64,000 nucleotides of DNA from NCBI GenBank assembly GCA_016223135.1, contig JACRPQ010000005.1, positions 302,873-366,872 on the forward strand. Direction: 5' to 3'. A program made the translations under genes and the position numbers. This document shows, piece by piece, positions 8,484-16,532 of the stretch (its first letter is position 1; each line of letters starts with the position of its first letter). Source of the DNA: Chloroflexota bacterium. GTDB taxonomy: Bacteria > Chloroflexota > Anaerolineae > Anaerolineales > Villigracilaceae. Below the pieces are notes generated by a model. It was not told the origin of the DNA. It saw nothing but the letters and a program-made list of their open reading frames with translations, and ran no database searches.

Positions 8484-9938
8484 ATGAAACGAACTTCCAA
8501 ATGGCTTGTGTTGACGGGCGTTCTACTGATTGCCGCGGCGCTTCTCGCTGCGTGCGGCGGACAGAAAGCGGAACCGACAACCGCCCCCGCCACCGAACCG
8601 CCCGCGACGGCGGCTTCCGCCACCGAACCTCCCGCCCCTGAACTGACGGGCGACCCGATTCGCGGCGGCAAACTGTACGATAACTGGATGAAGACCCTCG
8701 GCGTGGACGCCCCCGAAGGCGACCAGCCCCTGTGGAAAACTCAGACGACCAACACCCGCAGCGGCAAAGATACCTGGCGCTGCAAGGAATGTCACGGCTG
8801 GGATTACAAGGGCGTGGAGGGCGCGTATGGTAAGGGTTCGCACATGACCGGCTTCGTGGGCGTTGCCCAAGTGGCAGGCAAGGACCCGAATGAAATCCTC
8901 GCCGCGCTCAAGACCGGCGACCACGATTTCTCGCCTTACATGGACGACCAGGCGCTCACCGATCTGGCGCTCTTCCTCAGCGGCTATCAGTTCGACGCCA
9001 GCGCCTTCATTGACGCGGACAAAAAAGCCGTCGGCGGCGATGTTGCCAACGGGCAGGCTATCTATGAAGAGAACTGCATTGACTGCCATGGTCCCGAAGG
9101 CTTGAGCATGAACTTCGCTGATGACAGCGGTCCTGAATACTACGGCACGATCGCCATTGACAACCCGCTGGAATTCATCCATAAAGCCCGCTTTGGTCAG
9201 CCTGGCTTCGACAAGATGCCCTCCCTGGTGGACGTCGGACTCAGCGATTCCGAATATGCCGACCTGCTGGCGTATGCCCAGACCTTCCCGACCTCCAGCC
9301 CCGTTACCGAGGGCGCGCACCTGTACGATAACTGGATTAAAGCCATCGGCGCCGACGATATGACCGAGAATCAACCCCTGTGGGCGACCCAGACCACCAA
9401 CACCCGCACCGGCAACGACACCTGGCGCTGCAAAGAATGCCATGGCTGGGATTATCTCGGCAAGGATGGACGTTATGCTTCTGGTTCACATGCCACCGGC
9501 TTCCCCGGCATCTTTGCCGCCAAAGACAAGAGCGCCGAGGAACTGATTGCCGCCCTCAAGGGCGAGAATCACGACTTCTCGCAGTACTTGGGCGATGCCC
9601 AGTTGAACGCGTTGGTCGCTTTTATACAGCAACTCCAGGACATGAAGCCCTACATCAACGATGACAAGACCGTCAACGGCGACGCCGAACATGGCAAGAC
9701 GCTGTTCACCAGCGTGTGCGCCAACTGTCACGGCGAAGACGGCACGGCGATTGATTTCGATGACGGCGAAGGCGTGGAGTATGTCGGCACCGTTGCCGCC
9801 GATAACCCGTGGGAAGCCTTCAACAAGTTCGCCTACGGTCAGCCTGCCGCCCCCATGCCCGCTGGCATCAACCTGGGCTGGTCGTGGCAGGATATTGTGG
9901 ACCTGCTGGCTTACGCCCAGACCCTTCCGACCAAATAA
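8484..9938 (+). CDS. Tetrahaem c-type cytochrome lipoprotein with internal duplication
   Basis: This 484-residue lipoprotein has a signal peptide ending in the lipobox LLAAC, followed by an Ala/Pro/Thr linker. There are four CxxCH motifs (CKECH, CIDCH, CKECH, CANCH). The sequence is a tandem duplication: each roughly 200-residue half starts LYDNW, contains TNTRxGxDTWRCKECHGWDY and ends LLAYAQT. Each half carries one CKECH and one conventional haem domain. AAGGAG lies 8 nt before ATG 8484. It heads the molybdoenzyme operon and probably shuttles electrons to or from it at the outer face of the membrane. Confidence 0.9.
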   Translation: MKRTSKWLVLTGVLLIAAALLAACGGQKAEPTTAPATEPPATAASATEPPAPELTGDPIRGGKLYDNWMKTLGVDAPEGDQPLWKTQTTNTRSGKDTWRCKECHGWDYKGVEGAYGKGSHMTGFVGVAQVAGKDPNEILAALKTGDHDFSPYMDDQALTDLALFLSGYQFDASAFIDADKKAVGGDVANGQAIYEENCIDCHGPEGLSMNFADDSGPEYYGTIAIDNPLEFIHKARFGQPGFDKMPSLVDVGLSDSEYADLLAYAQTFPTSSPVTEGAHLYDNWIKAIGADDMTENQPLWATQTTNTRTGNDTWRCKECHGWDYLGKDGRYASGSHATGFPGIFAAKDKSAEELIAALKGENHDFSQYLGDAQLNALVAFIQQLQDMKPYINDDKTVNGDAEHGKTLFTSVCANCHGEDGTAIDFDDGEGVEYVGTVAADNPWEAFNKFAYGQPAAPMPAGINLGWSWQDIVDLLAYAQTLPTK

Positions 9939-9950
9939 TGTTTTCCTTGC

Positions 9951-9974
9951 GGAGTCCGGGTTGCCCCGGACTCC
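9951..9974 (+). terminator. Hairpin after the tetrahaem cytochrome gene
   Basis: GGAGTCCGGG-TTGC-CCCGGACTCC followed by GTTCTTT forms a good intrinsic terminator or attenuator between the two cytochrome genes. Confidence 0.75.
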
Positions 9975-10016
9975 GTTCTTTGCAATTATTCGAGTTTGTT
10001 TGTCTTTTTTATCGTA

Positions 10017-10056
10017 GCGCAAGTCTCTGACTTGCGCGGCAAATCGGAGATTTGCC
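10017..10056. repeat. Two adjacent hairpins
   Basis: GCGCAAGTC-TCT-GACTTGCGC (10017-10037) and GGCAAATC-GGA-GATTTGCC (10038-10056) abut directly, within GTA...CTAC flanks. They share the paired architecture of the other intergenic palindromes and end 15 nt before the next start codon. Confidence 0.65.
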
Positions 10057-10071
10057 CTACATGAGGTGACC

Positions 10072-10644
10072 ATGCCTAAAAAAATGACTATCTCTTTCGC
10101 GGCGCTGGCAATGGGAGTGGTTCTTGTCATGGCTGTTGCTTTATTCATGTCCGAACCCGCCCACGCCCTGCCCGAATACGCCAACCGCACGGGCGAATCG
10201 TGCGCGACCTGCCACGTCAACCCTGGCGGCGGCGGACCGCGCACCATGCGCGGACTCATTTGGGCGGCGCGCGGCAAACCCGATGCCGTCCCTGAACTGC
10301 CGGGCGTGCTGCTCGCCCCCGGCGTGACAGATGGGGCGGAACTCTTTCAAATTGCCTGTGCATCCTGTCACGGCGTGAACGGCGAAGGCATGTTTGGCGC
10401 TCGGCTCGTCAACGGCGGGCTGAAGGAAGCCAAAATTCGCGGCAATGTTTTGCGCGGCAGACTGCAAAGCGGAATGCCGTCCTTTGAGGGCAAATTCACC
10501 AGCGCGCAGTTGCAGGCGTTGATTGAATTTGTCGTGGCGCTGGAAAACGGCGAAGTGACGCCCATCCCTGCTGCCATACCGTTGGAGCCACCGCAATTGC
10601 AGGGCGCGCCCCAATCCACGCCCGCCGCGCCCGGAGGAAACTAA
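10072..10644 (+). CDS. Dihaem c-type cytochrome
   Basis: Of 190 residues, an N-terminal signal (MPKKMTISFAALAMGVVLVM, then A-H-A) precedes two haem motifs, CATCH near residue 45 and CASCH near residue 100. The second belongs to a class I cytochrome c fold with a GMPSFEG methionine region. The C-terminus is Pro/Ala-rich. ATG 10072 is preferred, with GAGG just upstream. It ends 2 bp before the molybdoenzyme start, so it is very likely the direct electron partner of that complex. Confidence 0.88.
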   Translation: MPKKMTISFAALAMGVVLVMAVALFMSEPAHALPEYANRTGESCATCHVNPGGGGPRTMRGLIWAARGKPDAVPELPGVLLAPGVTDGAELFQIACASCHGVNGEGMFGARLVNGGLKEAKIRGNVLRGRLQSGMPSFEGKFTSAQLQALIEFVVALENGEVTPIPAAIPLEPPQLQGAPQSTPAAPGGN

Positions 10645-10646
10645 TC

Positions 10647-13010
10647 ATGGCTGAAAAAATCTCCCGCAGAAGTTTTCTAAAACTCTCCGCCGCCGCGGGC
10701 AGCGCTGTGCTGGCATGGGAAGCCATCCAAAACGCATTTGCTCCCGTCGAGGCGCAAGCCGCAGACGCCCACCTGGTCACTTCGGAAAATGACGTCATCG
10801 TCCCCGGCGTGTGTACGCTGTGTACCGCCGGCTGCGGCGTGCTGGCGCGGGTGGCGGATGGGCGCGTGGTCAAACTGGAAGGCAGCCCGATGCACCCGAT
10901 TAATCAGGGCGCGCTCTGCCCGAAGGGACAAGCCGCCCCCGAGTTGCTCTACAACCCCGACAGACTGACCAGCCCCCTGAAACGGGACCGGGCTACGGGT
11001 CAGACCGAAGCGATTTCGTGGGACGAAGCCGCCGCGCTCGTGGCGGAAAAACTCTCGGCGGCGCGCGATGCGGGTCATCCTGAATCGGTCGCTATGTTGT
11101 ACGGCAACACGCGCGGGCAGCAGCGTTCGTTCTTCTCGCGTTTCATGCAGGCGGTCGGCTCGCCCAATTTCGTCTCCAAAGAAAGCCTGAACGTTGCCGC
11201 CGCCAAACTGGGGATGCTGTTGACGCAAGGCATTTACGCCCTGCCCGTGTACGATTTGGAAAACTCGAATTACATCCTGTCTTTCGGCGCGAATTTGCTG
11301 GAAGCCGGCTGGAACCCGCAGCGCACGATTTCGGGCTGGACCTACGGACGGCGCGGACGCCCGACGCGCAACAAGATTGTCATCATTGACCCGCGTCAGG
11401 GCATTCACGGCGCGAAAGCCGACGAGTGGATTCCCATCAAGCCCGGAACCGACGCGGCGCTGGCGCTGGGCATGGCGTATGTCATTATCAAGTCCAATTT
11501 ATTCGACTCGGAATTTGTCCACGAATACAGTTTCGGCTTCGATGACTTTGCCGCCGACGGCAAGACGCACAAGGGCTTCAAGAATTTTGTGCTGGAAAAT
11601 TACGACCCGCAGAAGGTGGAGCAGATTACCGGCGTCCCCGCTACGACGATTGCGCGGCTGGCGGGCGAGTTTGCCACCAACAAACCTGCGGTGGCGATTT
11701 TGCCCGGCAAGGGCGGGCTGCTCAACGGCAGCATCGAAGGCGTGTACGCAGCGATGGCAGTTCACATGCTCAACGCGCTGGTCGGAAGCATCGAGACCAA
11801 AGGCGGCGTACTGACGCAACAATACTTCCCCCTGCCCGATTATCCCGCCCTGCCGTCTGATGCAGTGGCGAAGAAGGGTCTCGCCGCCGAGCGCGTGGAT
11901 GGGGCGGGGACTCTCTTCCCGCTGGCGCGGCACGCTTATCAAGCCGTCGCCGACCGCGTGCTGGAAGGCTATCCGCTGGAAGTTCTCTTCCTGTACGACG
12001 CAAACCCGGTGTATGAAGTCCCCGGCGGGGCGAAGTTTGTCGAAGCCTTCAAGAAGATTCCCTTCATCGTTTCGTTCTCGTCCTTCATGGACGAATCCGC
12101 CGAACACGCCGATTTGATTTTGCCCGAACCGACCTTTTTGGAACGCTGGGGCGATGACCACATCGAAGGGCTGGGCTATCCCGGCATTGCCCTGCGTCAG
12201 CCCGCCATTGCTCCGCTCTACGATACGATGGACGCCGCCGACTTCCTGTTGAAGGTCGCCGAAAAAATGGGCGGGACGCTCGCCAAAGCCTTCCCGTGGA
12301 AATCCTATCAGGAAGTTTTGCAATTCCGCCTGAAAGACATCGGCATGGATTGGGAGACGCTGAAAGAACTGGGCGTGTGGCTCGTCCCCGGTTACCGCTA
12401 CGCCAAACGCGGGGGGGAGCGCTGGGTGAACGAAATCATCGGGCGTGACCGCGCCAAATCGCCGCGCGACGGTCACTTCGACTTCTTCAGCCGCGAACTG
12501 TACGCGCTGCTGGGTAAGAAGAACAAAGCCGACCTGGCAAGCCTGGGCATTACCCAACTGGGCGATGGCGTTGCCCTGCCGCATCACGAAGAAGCCCCCG
12601 TCTTTGGCGACGGCGAACTGATGTTGAACGTCTTCACGCTCATGTCGTTGGGACCGAAAACCGAAGCCGCTAACATGCCCACCCTGATGGAAATCAGCGG
12701 CATGACGGTGGGCGAGACGTGGAACTCGTGGCTGGAGATGAACCCCGAAACGGCGCGCGAACTCGGACTGAAAGACAAGGACATGGTCTGGGTGGAAAGC
12801 CCCGCCGGGAAAGTCAAAACCAAACTGCGGCTGGTGAAAGCCCTGCGCCCGGACGTGGTCAACATCCCCTACAACTTCGGTCACACCGCCGTTGGGCGCT
12901 TCGCCAAAAATCGCGGCGTGAACGGACTGGAACTGCTCAATCCCGCCAGTGAGCCGCTTACCGGTTTGGCGGCGTTTACGAATACGAGAGTGAAAGTGAG
13001 CAAATCCTAA
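10647..13010 (+). CDS. Molybdopterin oxidoreductase catalytic subunit (PsrA/TtrA-like)
   Basis: The 787-residue protein begins with a Tat signal (SRRSFLKLSAAAG). The Fe4S4 domain has CTLCTAGCGVLARVADGRVV then a distal Cys in GALCPKGQ (CxxC-x3-C-x~27-C). Molybdopterin and MopB_CT dinucleotide-binding domains follow (about 90-620 and 665-785). It is followed by a four-cluster ferredoxin and an NrfD membrane subunit, giving a periplasmic complex of the polysulfide, thiosulfate or tetrathionate reductase group. The associated cytochromes allow operation as an oxidase instead. The substrate cannot be assigned, and the molybdenum protein ligand was not identified with certainty. Confidence 0.9.
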   Translation: MAEKISRRSFLKLSAAAGSAVLAWEAIQNAFAPVEAQAADAHLVTSENDVIVPGVCTLCTAGCGVLARVADGRVVKLEGSPMHPINQGALCPKGQAAPELLYNPDRLTSPLKRDRATGQTEAISWDEAAALVAEKLSAARDAGHPESVAMLYGNTRGQQRSFFSRFMQAVGSPNFVSKESLNVAAAKLGMLLTQGIYALPVYDLENSNYILSFGANLLEAGWNPQRTISGWTYGRRGRPTRNKIVIIDPRQGIHGAKADEWIPIKPGTDAALALGMAYVIIKSNLFDSEFVHEYSFGFDDFAADGKTHKGFKNFVLENYDPQKVEQITGVPATTIARLAGEFATNKPAVAILPGKGGLLNGSIEGVYAAMAVHMLNALVGSIETKGGVLTQQYFPLPDYPALPSDAVAKKGLAAERVDGAGTLFPLARHAYQAVADRVLEGYPLEVLFLYDANPVYEVPGGAKFVEAFKKIPFIVSFSSFMDESAEHADLILPEPTFLERWGDDHIEGLGYPGIALRQPAIAPLYDTMDAADFLLKVAEKMGGTLAKAFPWKSYQEVLQFRLKDIGMDWETLKELGVWLVPGYRYAKRGGERWVNEIIGRDRAKSPRDGHFDFFSRELYALLGKKNKADLASLGITQLGDGVALPHHEEAPVFGDGELMLNVFTLMSLGPKTEAANMPTLMEISGMTVGETWNSWLEMNPETARELGLKDKDMVWVESPAGKVKTKLRLVKALRPDVVNIPYNFGHTAVGRFAKNRGVNGLELLNPASEPLTGLAAFTNTRVKVSKS

Positions 13011-13033
13011 AGGTTTTGAAAACCTTTAGGATT
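13003..13033. repeat. 31-bp palindrome over a stop codon
   Basis: AATCCTAAAGGTTTT-G-AAAACCTTTAGGATT is a perfect 15 bp inverted repeat that contains the TAA of the catalytic subunit. It shares the core CCTAAAGGT/ACCTTTAGG with the element at 34202-34264. It may modulate the ratio of A and B subunits. Confidence 0.75.
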
Positions 13034-13047
13034 TAGGAGAAACCAAC

Positions 13048-13776
13048 ATGCCAAAATGGTCCATGGTCATTGATTTGGATAAATGCGTCGCCTGCCAGGC
13101 ATGCAGTGTGGCGTGCCGCATCGAGAACAACACCCCGGTCGTCCCCCCCGAAGAAGCGGAACTGGGACGCGCCATGCGCTGGAACGATGTCTTCCCCATG
13201 CCGATCAATCCCACCGAAGAGACGGGCGAATATCCCAAAGTCAAAACACAGTATATGACTCGTCCGTGTATGCACTGCGAAAATCCGCCCTGCATCAAAG
13301 TCTGCCCCGTCGGGGCGACCTTCATCAACGAGGAAGGCATCGTCGAGCAGAACTATGCCCGCTGTATCGGCTGCCGCTTCTGCACGGTGGGCTGTCCCTA
13401 CGGCGTGCGCTACTTCAACTGGTACAAACCCGAATGGGAAGCGCCGCTCGCCGAACATCTCAACCCCGACCGCGTGGAAGGCAACGGCGTGCTGGAAGGT
13501 CCCGCCGAGCGTCCGCTGGGCGTGGTGGAAAAATGCACCTACTGCATCCACCGCCTGCACAAAGCCCGCGCCCAGGCAGAAGCCGAAGGGCGCGACTTCC
13601 GCGCCGATGAGTACGTTCCCGCCTGCGTGCAGACCTGCACCGGCAAGGCGCGTTTCTTCGGCGATTTGGACGACCCGAACAGCACGGTCACGCAACTCGC
13701 AATGAGTTCGCGTTCCTTCCGCCTGCTGGAGGATCTCGGTACGCATCCAAAAACGATTTACCTGCGGGAGGGCTAA
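13048..13776 (+). CDS. Four-cluster ferredoxin subunit (PsrB/DmsB-like)
   Basis: This 242-residue iron-sulfur subunit starts MPKWSMVIDLDKCVACQACS. Four Cys clusters are visible: CVACQACSVAC, CMHCENPPCIKVCP, CIGCRFCTVGCPYG and CTYCI with a distal CVQTC. It transfers electrons between the catalytic subunit and the NrfD membrane subunit. There is no signal peptide, so it would be exported with the Tat-signal partner. It lies in the operon 37 bp after the catalytic gene and 3 bp before the next. Confidence 0.94.
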   Translation: MPKWSMVIDLDKCVACQACSVACRIENNTPVVPPEEAELGRAMRWNDVFPMPINPTEETGEYPKVKTQYMTRPCMHCENPPCIKVCPVGATFINEEGIVEQNYARCIGCRFCTVGCPYGVRYFNWYKPEWEAPLAEHLNPDRVEGNGVLEGPAERPLGVVEKCTYCIHRLHKARAQAEAEGRDFRADEYVPACVQTCTGKARFFGDLDDPNSTVTQLAMSSRSFRLLEDLGTHPKTIYLREG

Positions 13777-13779
13777 GCC

Positions 13780-15345
13780 ATGTTACGCGTATCCCCCGAA
13801 CTCAAACAAAAACTGATTGACCCGCTCTTTACGCCGCTCGACCGCAACTTCAAACTCTCGGCGGGCGTGCTGCTGGCGCTGATTGGCTGGGGCGCGGTCA
13901 TGTACATCCGCCAGGTCTTTCTCGGCTTGGGCGTGACGGGCATGGGACGCCCGGTGTACTGGAGCCTCTACATTGTGGACTTCGTCTTCTTCATCGGCAT
14001 CAGCCACGCTGGGACGTTGATCTCCGCCATCCTGCGCGTCACCGGCGCGGAGTGGCGCCGCCCCATCACCCGCGTCGCCGAAGCGATTACCACCTTCGCG
14101 CTCATCGTCGGCTCGCTGCAAATCCTGATTGACATGGGGCGCATTGACCGCCTGCCCTTCACTTTCATCTTCGGGCGGCTGCAATCGCCCATCATGTGGG
14201 ACATCATCTCGGTCACGCTCTACCTGCTCGGCTCGGTGACGTACCTGTACCTGCCGCTCATGCCCGACCTCGCCATCATCCGCGACAACTTGCCGCCCGG
14301 CGTCCCCGAATGGCGGCGCAAACTGTACGAGATTCTCTCGCTCGGCTGGCGCGGCACGCGCGAACAATGGGTGCGGCTGGAAAAGGCGATTGCAACGATG
14401 GCGGTCATCATCATCCCCATCGCCGTTTCGGTGCATAGCATCATCTCCTGGATTTTGGCGACCACGCTCCAACCCGGCTGGCATTCCACTATCTTTGGAC
14501 CCTACTTCGTCATCGGCGCGATTTTCTCTGGCATCGGCGCGCTGTTCATCGCCATGACTGTCATCCGCAAACTGCTCGGACTGGAAAAGTACATCGCCGA
14601 AAAGCAGTACCGCAACCTGGGCTTCATCTTCATCACCATGAACGCGGTCTGGTTCTACTTCACCTTTGCGGAAAATCTCGGCATCGCCACCGGGCAACAG
14701 ACTTACGAAATGCCGATTTTGGCGACCAAACTGTGGGGCGAGTTCGCTCCGTCCTTCTGGTTGATGGTCGCCTGCATGGCGGTTGCCTTCTGGATTCTGG
14801 TCGTGCCGCAGTTATTGCCAAAGCCCAAACCTGCTATGAAACCCATCCCCATTTTCAGCCGCCGCTTTGCCACCGCTACTGCCGGTGCGATGACGCTCTT
14901 TGCCGCCCTGTTGGTTGTTTCCAATTTCGTTAGCGTTCCCGTCGCCGCCATTTCCGGAGAGCCCATCGCCTCCACCATCCTATGGACGCTTCTCATCGTG
15001 AACGCCATTCTTTTCCTGCTGAGCGTCAGCCAATGGCTCAAGGCGCATCCCGTTTCAGCGACGGTCATCGCTTCGGTGTTCGTCGTCGTTGGCATGTGGC
15101 TGGAACGCTGGAACATCATCATCCCCACCGTCACTCATCCCATGCTGGTTCGCTACGCCGCGTACACGCCCACCTTGACGGAGATTTCCATCGCCGTCGC
15201 TTCGTTCGCGGGCTTTACCTTCATGTTCCTGGTCTTCTTCAAACTCTTCCCCGCCATTTCCATCTGGGAATTGGTGGAAGGGCAGGTGTTGGAAGAAGCC
15301 CAAGCCAAAGTGACGATTGCCCATCCCGAAATTTCCGGTGACTGA
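13780..15345 (+). CDS. NrfD/PsrC-family membrane subunit
   Basis: This is a polytopic protein of 521 residues with about ten hydrophobic segments. FFIGISHAGTLISAILR contains the conserved Gly-rich NrfD motif early in the protein. It is the quinone-interacting membrane anchor of the complex. At more than 500 residues it is longer than short PsrC proteins and closer to the ActC/long NrfD type. Its TGA overlaps the ATG of the next gene by one base. Confidence 0.92.
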   Translation: MLRVSPELKQKLIDPLFTPLDRNFKLSAGVLLALIGWGAVMYIRQVFLGLGVTGMGRPVYWSLYIVDFVFFIGISHAGTLISAILRVTGAEWRRPITRVAEAITTFALIVGSLQILIDMGRIDRLPFTFIFGRLQSPIMWDIISVTLYLLGSVTYLYLPLMPDLAIIRDNLPPGVPEWRRKLYEILSLGWRGTREQWVRLEKAIATMAVIIIPIAVSVHSIISWILATTLQPGWHSTIFGPYFVIGAIFSGIGALFIAMTVIRKLLGLEKYIAEKQYRNLGFIFITMNAVWFYFTFAENLGIATGQQTYEMPILATKLWGEFAPSFWLMVACMAVAFWILVVPQLLPKPKPAMKPIPIFSRRFATATAGAMTLFAALLVVSNFVSVPVAAISGEPIASTILWTLLIVNAILFLLSVSQWLKAHPVSATVIASVFVVVGMWLERWNIIIPTVTHPMLVRYAAYTPTLTEISIAVASFAGFTFMFLVFFKLFPAISIWELVEGQVLEEAQAKVTIAHPEISGD

Positions 15346-15722
15346 TGAACCTGCCCGCCGTCCCCAACGCTGATTTGTGTACGATGTGCGGATTCTGCGC
15401 CCAAGCCTGTCCGCCGCACGCCCTACGCTGGGTGGAAAATCCGCGCGAGACGAGGCTGGTCCTCGCCCCGGCGGATTGTGATGGCTGCGGCAAGTGCGTG
15501 CAGGTGTGTGAGTTTAAGGCGATGACGCTTGTGCCCGCTCCTTCCCCCGCCGGGTCAAGCGTTGGAGATGAGGGCGCTGTCATCCTGTGCAGTTCGCCGG
15601 TTGTCCCGTGCCGAAACTGCGGCGCGCCGATTGCCAGCAAAGCGGAACTGGCTTACATCGTCCGTCAGATCGGCGAAGCGAAATGGCAGAATTATTGTCT
15701 CGATTGTCGTGGCATTGCGTAG
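15345..15722 (+). CDS. 2x[4Fe-4S] ferredoxin-like protein
   Basis: The 125-residue protein has two cluster motifs, CTMCGFCAQACPP and CDGCGKCVQVCEF. A C-terminal zinc-ribbon-like pair follows (CRNCGAP ... CLDCRG). Translationally coupled to the NrfD gene by TGATG. It probably belongs to the same complex or its maturation. No signal peptide, so cytoplasmic. Confidence 0.85.
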   Translation: MNLPAVPNADLCTMCGFCAQACPPHALRWVENPRETRLVLAPADCDGCGKCVQVCEFKAMTLVPAPSPAGSSVGDEGAVILCSSPVVPCRNCGAPIASKAELAYIVRQIGEAKWQNYCLDCRGIA

Positions 15723-15723
15723 C

Positions 15724-15765
15724 GCGGAATTCATTCCGCAAAGTAGAAGACGGAATAAATTCCGT
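15724..15765. repeat. Paired short palindromes
   Basis: GCGGAAT-TC-ATTCCGC (15724-15739) and ACGGAAT-AA-ATTCCGT (15750-15765) lie between the ferredoxin gene and the small membrane protein, flanked by GTAGCGC and TACTAC. Confidence 0.65.
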
Positions 15766-15782
15766 ACTACAAGGAGAACCCT

Positions 15783-16025
15783 ATGAACTTTCCAATGGAA
15801 TATCCCATCTTTCAATTTTTTCACTGGCTGGTAAACACCCCCGGCGTGGGCAGCGCCTTTGCCGCCGCGGCGGGGATTGGCTCAATTACGGCTTATTTCC
15901 TCACCTTGCGCCACATCCGCGCCGCCAAAGATGAACGCGACGTAACTTACGCCTATCCCACCCCGGCGCTGCACGAACACGAAGAGGAAGAATCGTCTGT
16001 CAGTGATAGACCATCTCCCTTTTGA
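15783..16025 (+). CDS. Small hypothetical membrane protein at the end of the molybdoenzyme operon
   Basis: The 80-residue protein MNFPMEYPIFQFFHWLVNTP has one clear hydrophobic segment (SAFAAAAGIGSITAYFLTL) and an acidic His/Glu/Ser C-terminal tail. AAGGAGAACCCT precedes the ATG. It is the last gene of the cytochrome/molybdoenzyme operon and sits 28 bp before a terminator. No family recognised. A 26-nt stretch (15880-15905) recurs exactly at 49686-49711. Confidence 0.7.
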   Translation: MNFPMEYPIFQFFHWLVNTPGVGSAFAAAAGIGSITAYFLTLRHIRAAKDERDVTYAYPTPALHEHEEEESSVSDRPSPF

Positions 16026-16052
16026 GAAGGAAGCGCCCCATGGATATTCGGG

Positions 16053-16081
16053 ACAAGGTCGTGCAATGAGCGCGACCTTGT
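16053..16081 (+). terminator. Terminator of the molybdoenzyme operon
   Basis: ACAAGGTCG-TGCAATGAGCG-CGACCTTGT followed by TTGTTTACG closes the operon. Confidence 0.75.
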
Positions 16082-16532
16082 TTGTTTACGCCACAGAATT
16101 CACAGCGTTTCACAAATTTGGCGCTTAAACTCCATGATATGGCTTTCTCAAAGTCTGGATGCGAGCCTTCTTTAGTACACGGATTTCGCGGAATGAGCGA
16201 ATTTCTTTCCGCTTTTCACGGAGAATTCCGTATCGTCTGTGCGATCCGTGTACAAAAATTGATTCCGACGAGCGATAATGAGAAAGCCATAAACTCCATG
16301 ACCATTGGCGTTGTTTGTATTTAGTGCAGAACTGCGGAAGGAGGAATATAATATAACCATAGTTACGCATTCCATCCCGGTGGGAAATTAAAAAGTATTC
16401 CACCTGGGTGGACCAATCGCCAAAAGATAGTGAAGAAAAAACCCCTGCCTTTTCTAAACTTGAGAGCGTTATCTCCTGGCATGTCCATTGCTGCTCCCTG
16501 CGCTTTCTGTTTACATTTTTCGGAGCCTTGCC
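16082..16532. other. 450-bp gap without a supported gene
   Basis: The region contains AT-rich sequence with loosely repeated phrases (ATTCACAGCG, GGATTTCGCGGAATGAGCG, CGGAGAATTCCG) like decayed interspersed repeats. ORFs here look like noise. The promoter of the hybrid kinase should lie in its right part but no clear -35/-10 pair was found. Confidence 0.5.

Noticed and set aside
11499-12884. 461-residue minus-strand ORF opposite the molybdopterin subunit
   Set aside because: Shadow ORF with His/Gln/Val-rich noise.
13783-14697. 304-residue minus-strand ORF opposite the NrfD gene
   Set aside because: Arg/Asp-rich antisense translation of a membrane protein; not a gene.
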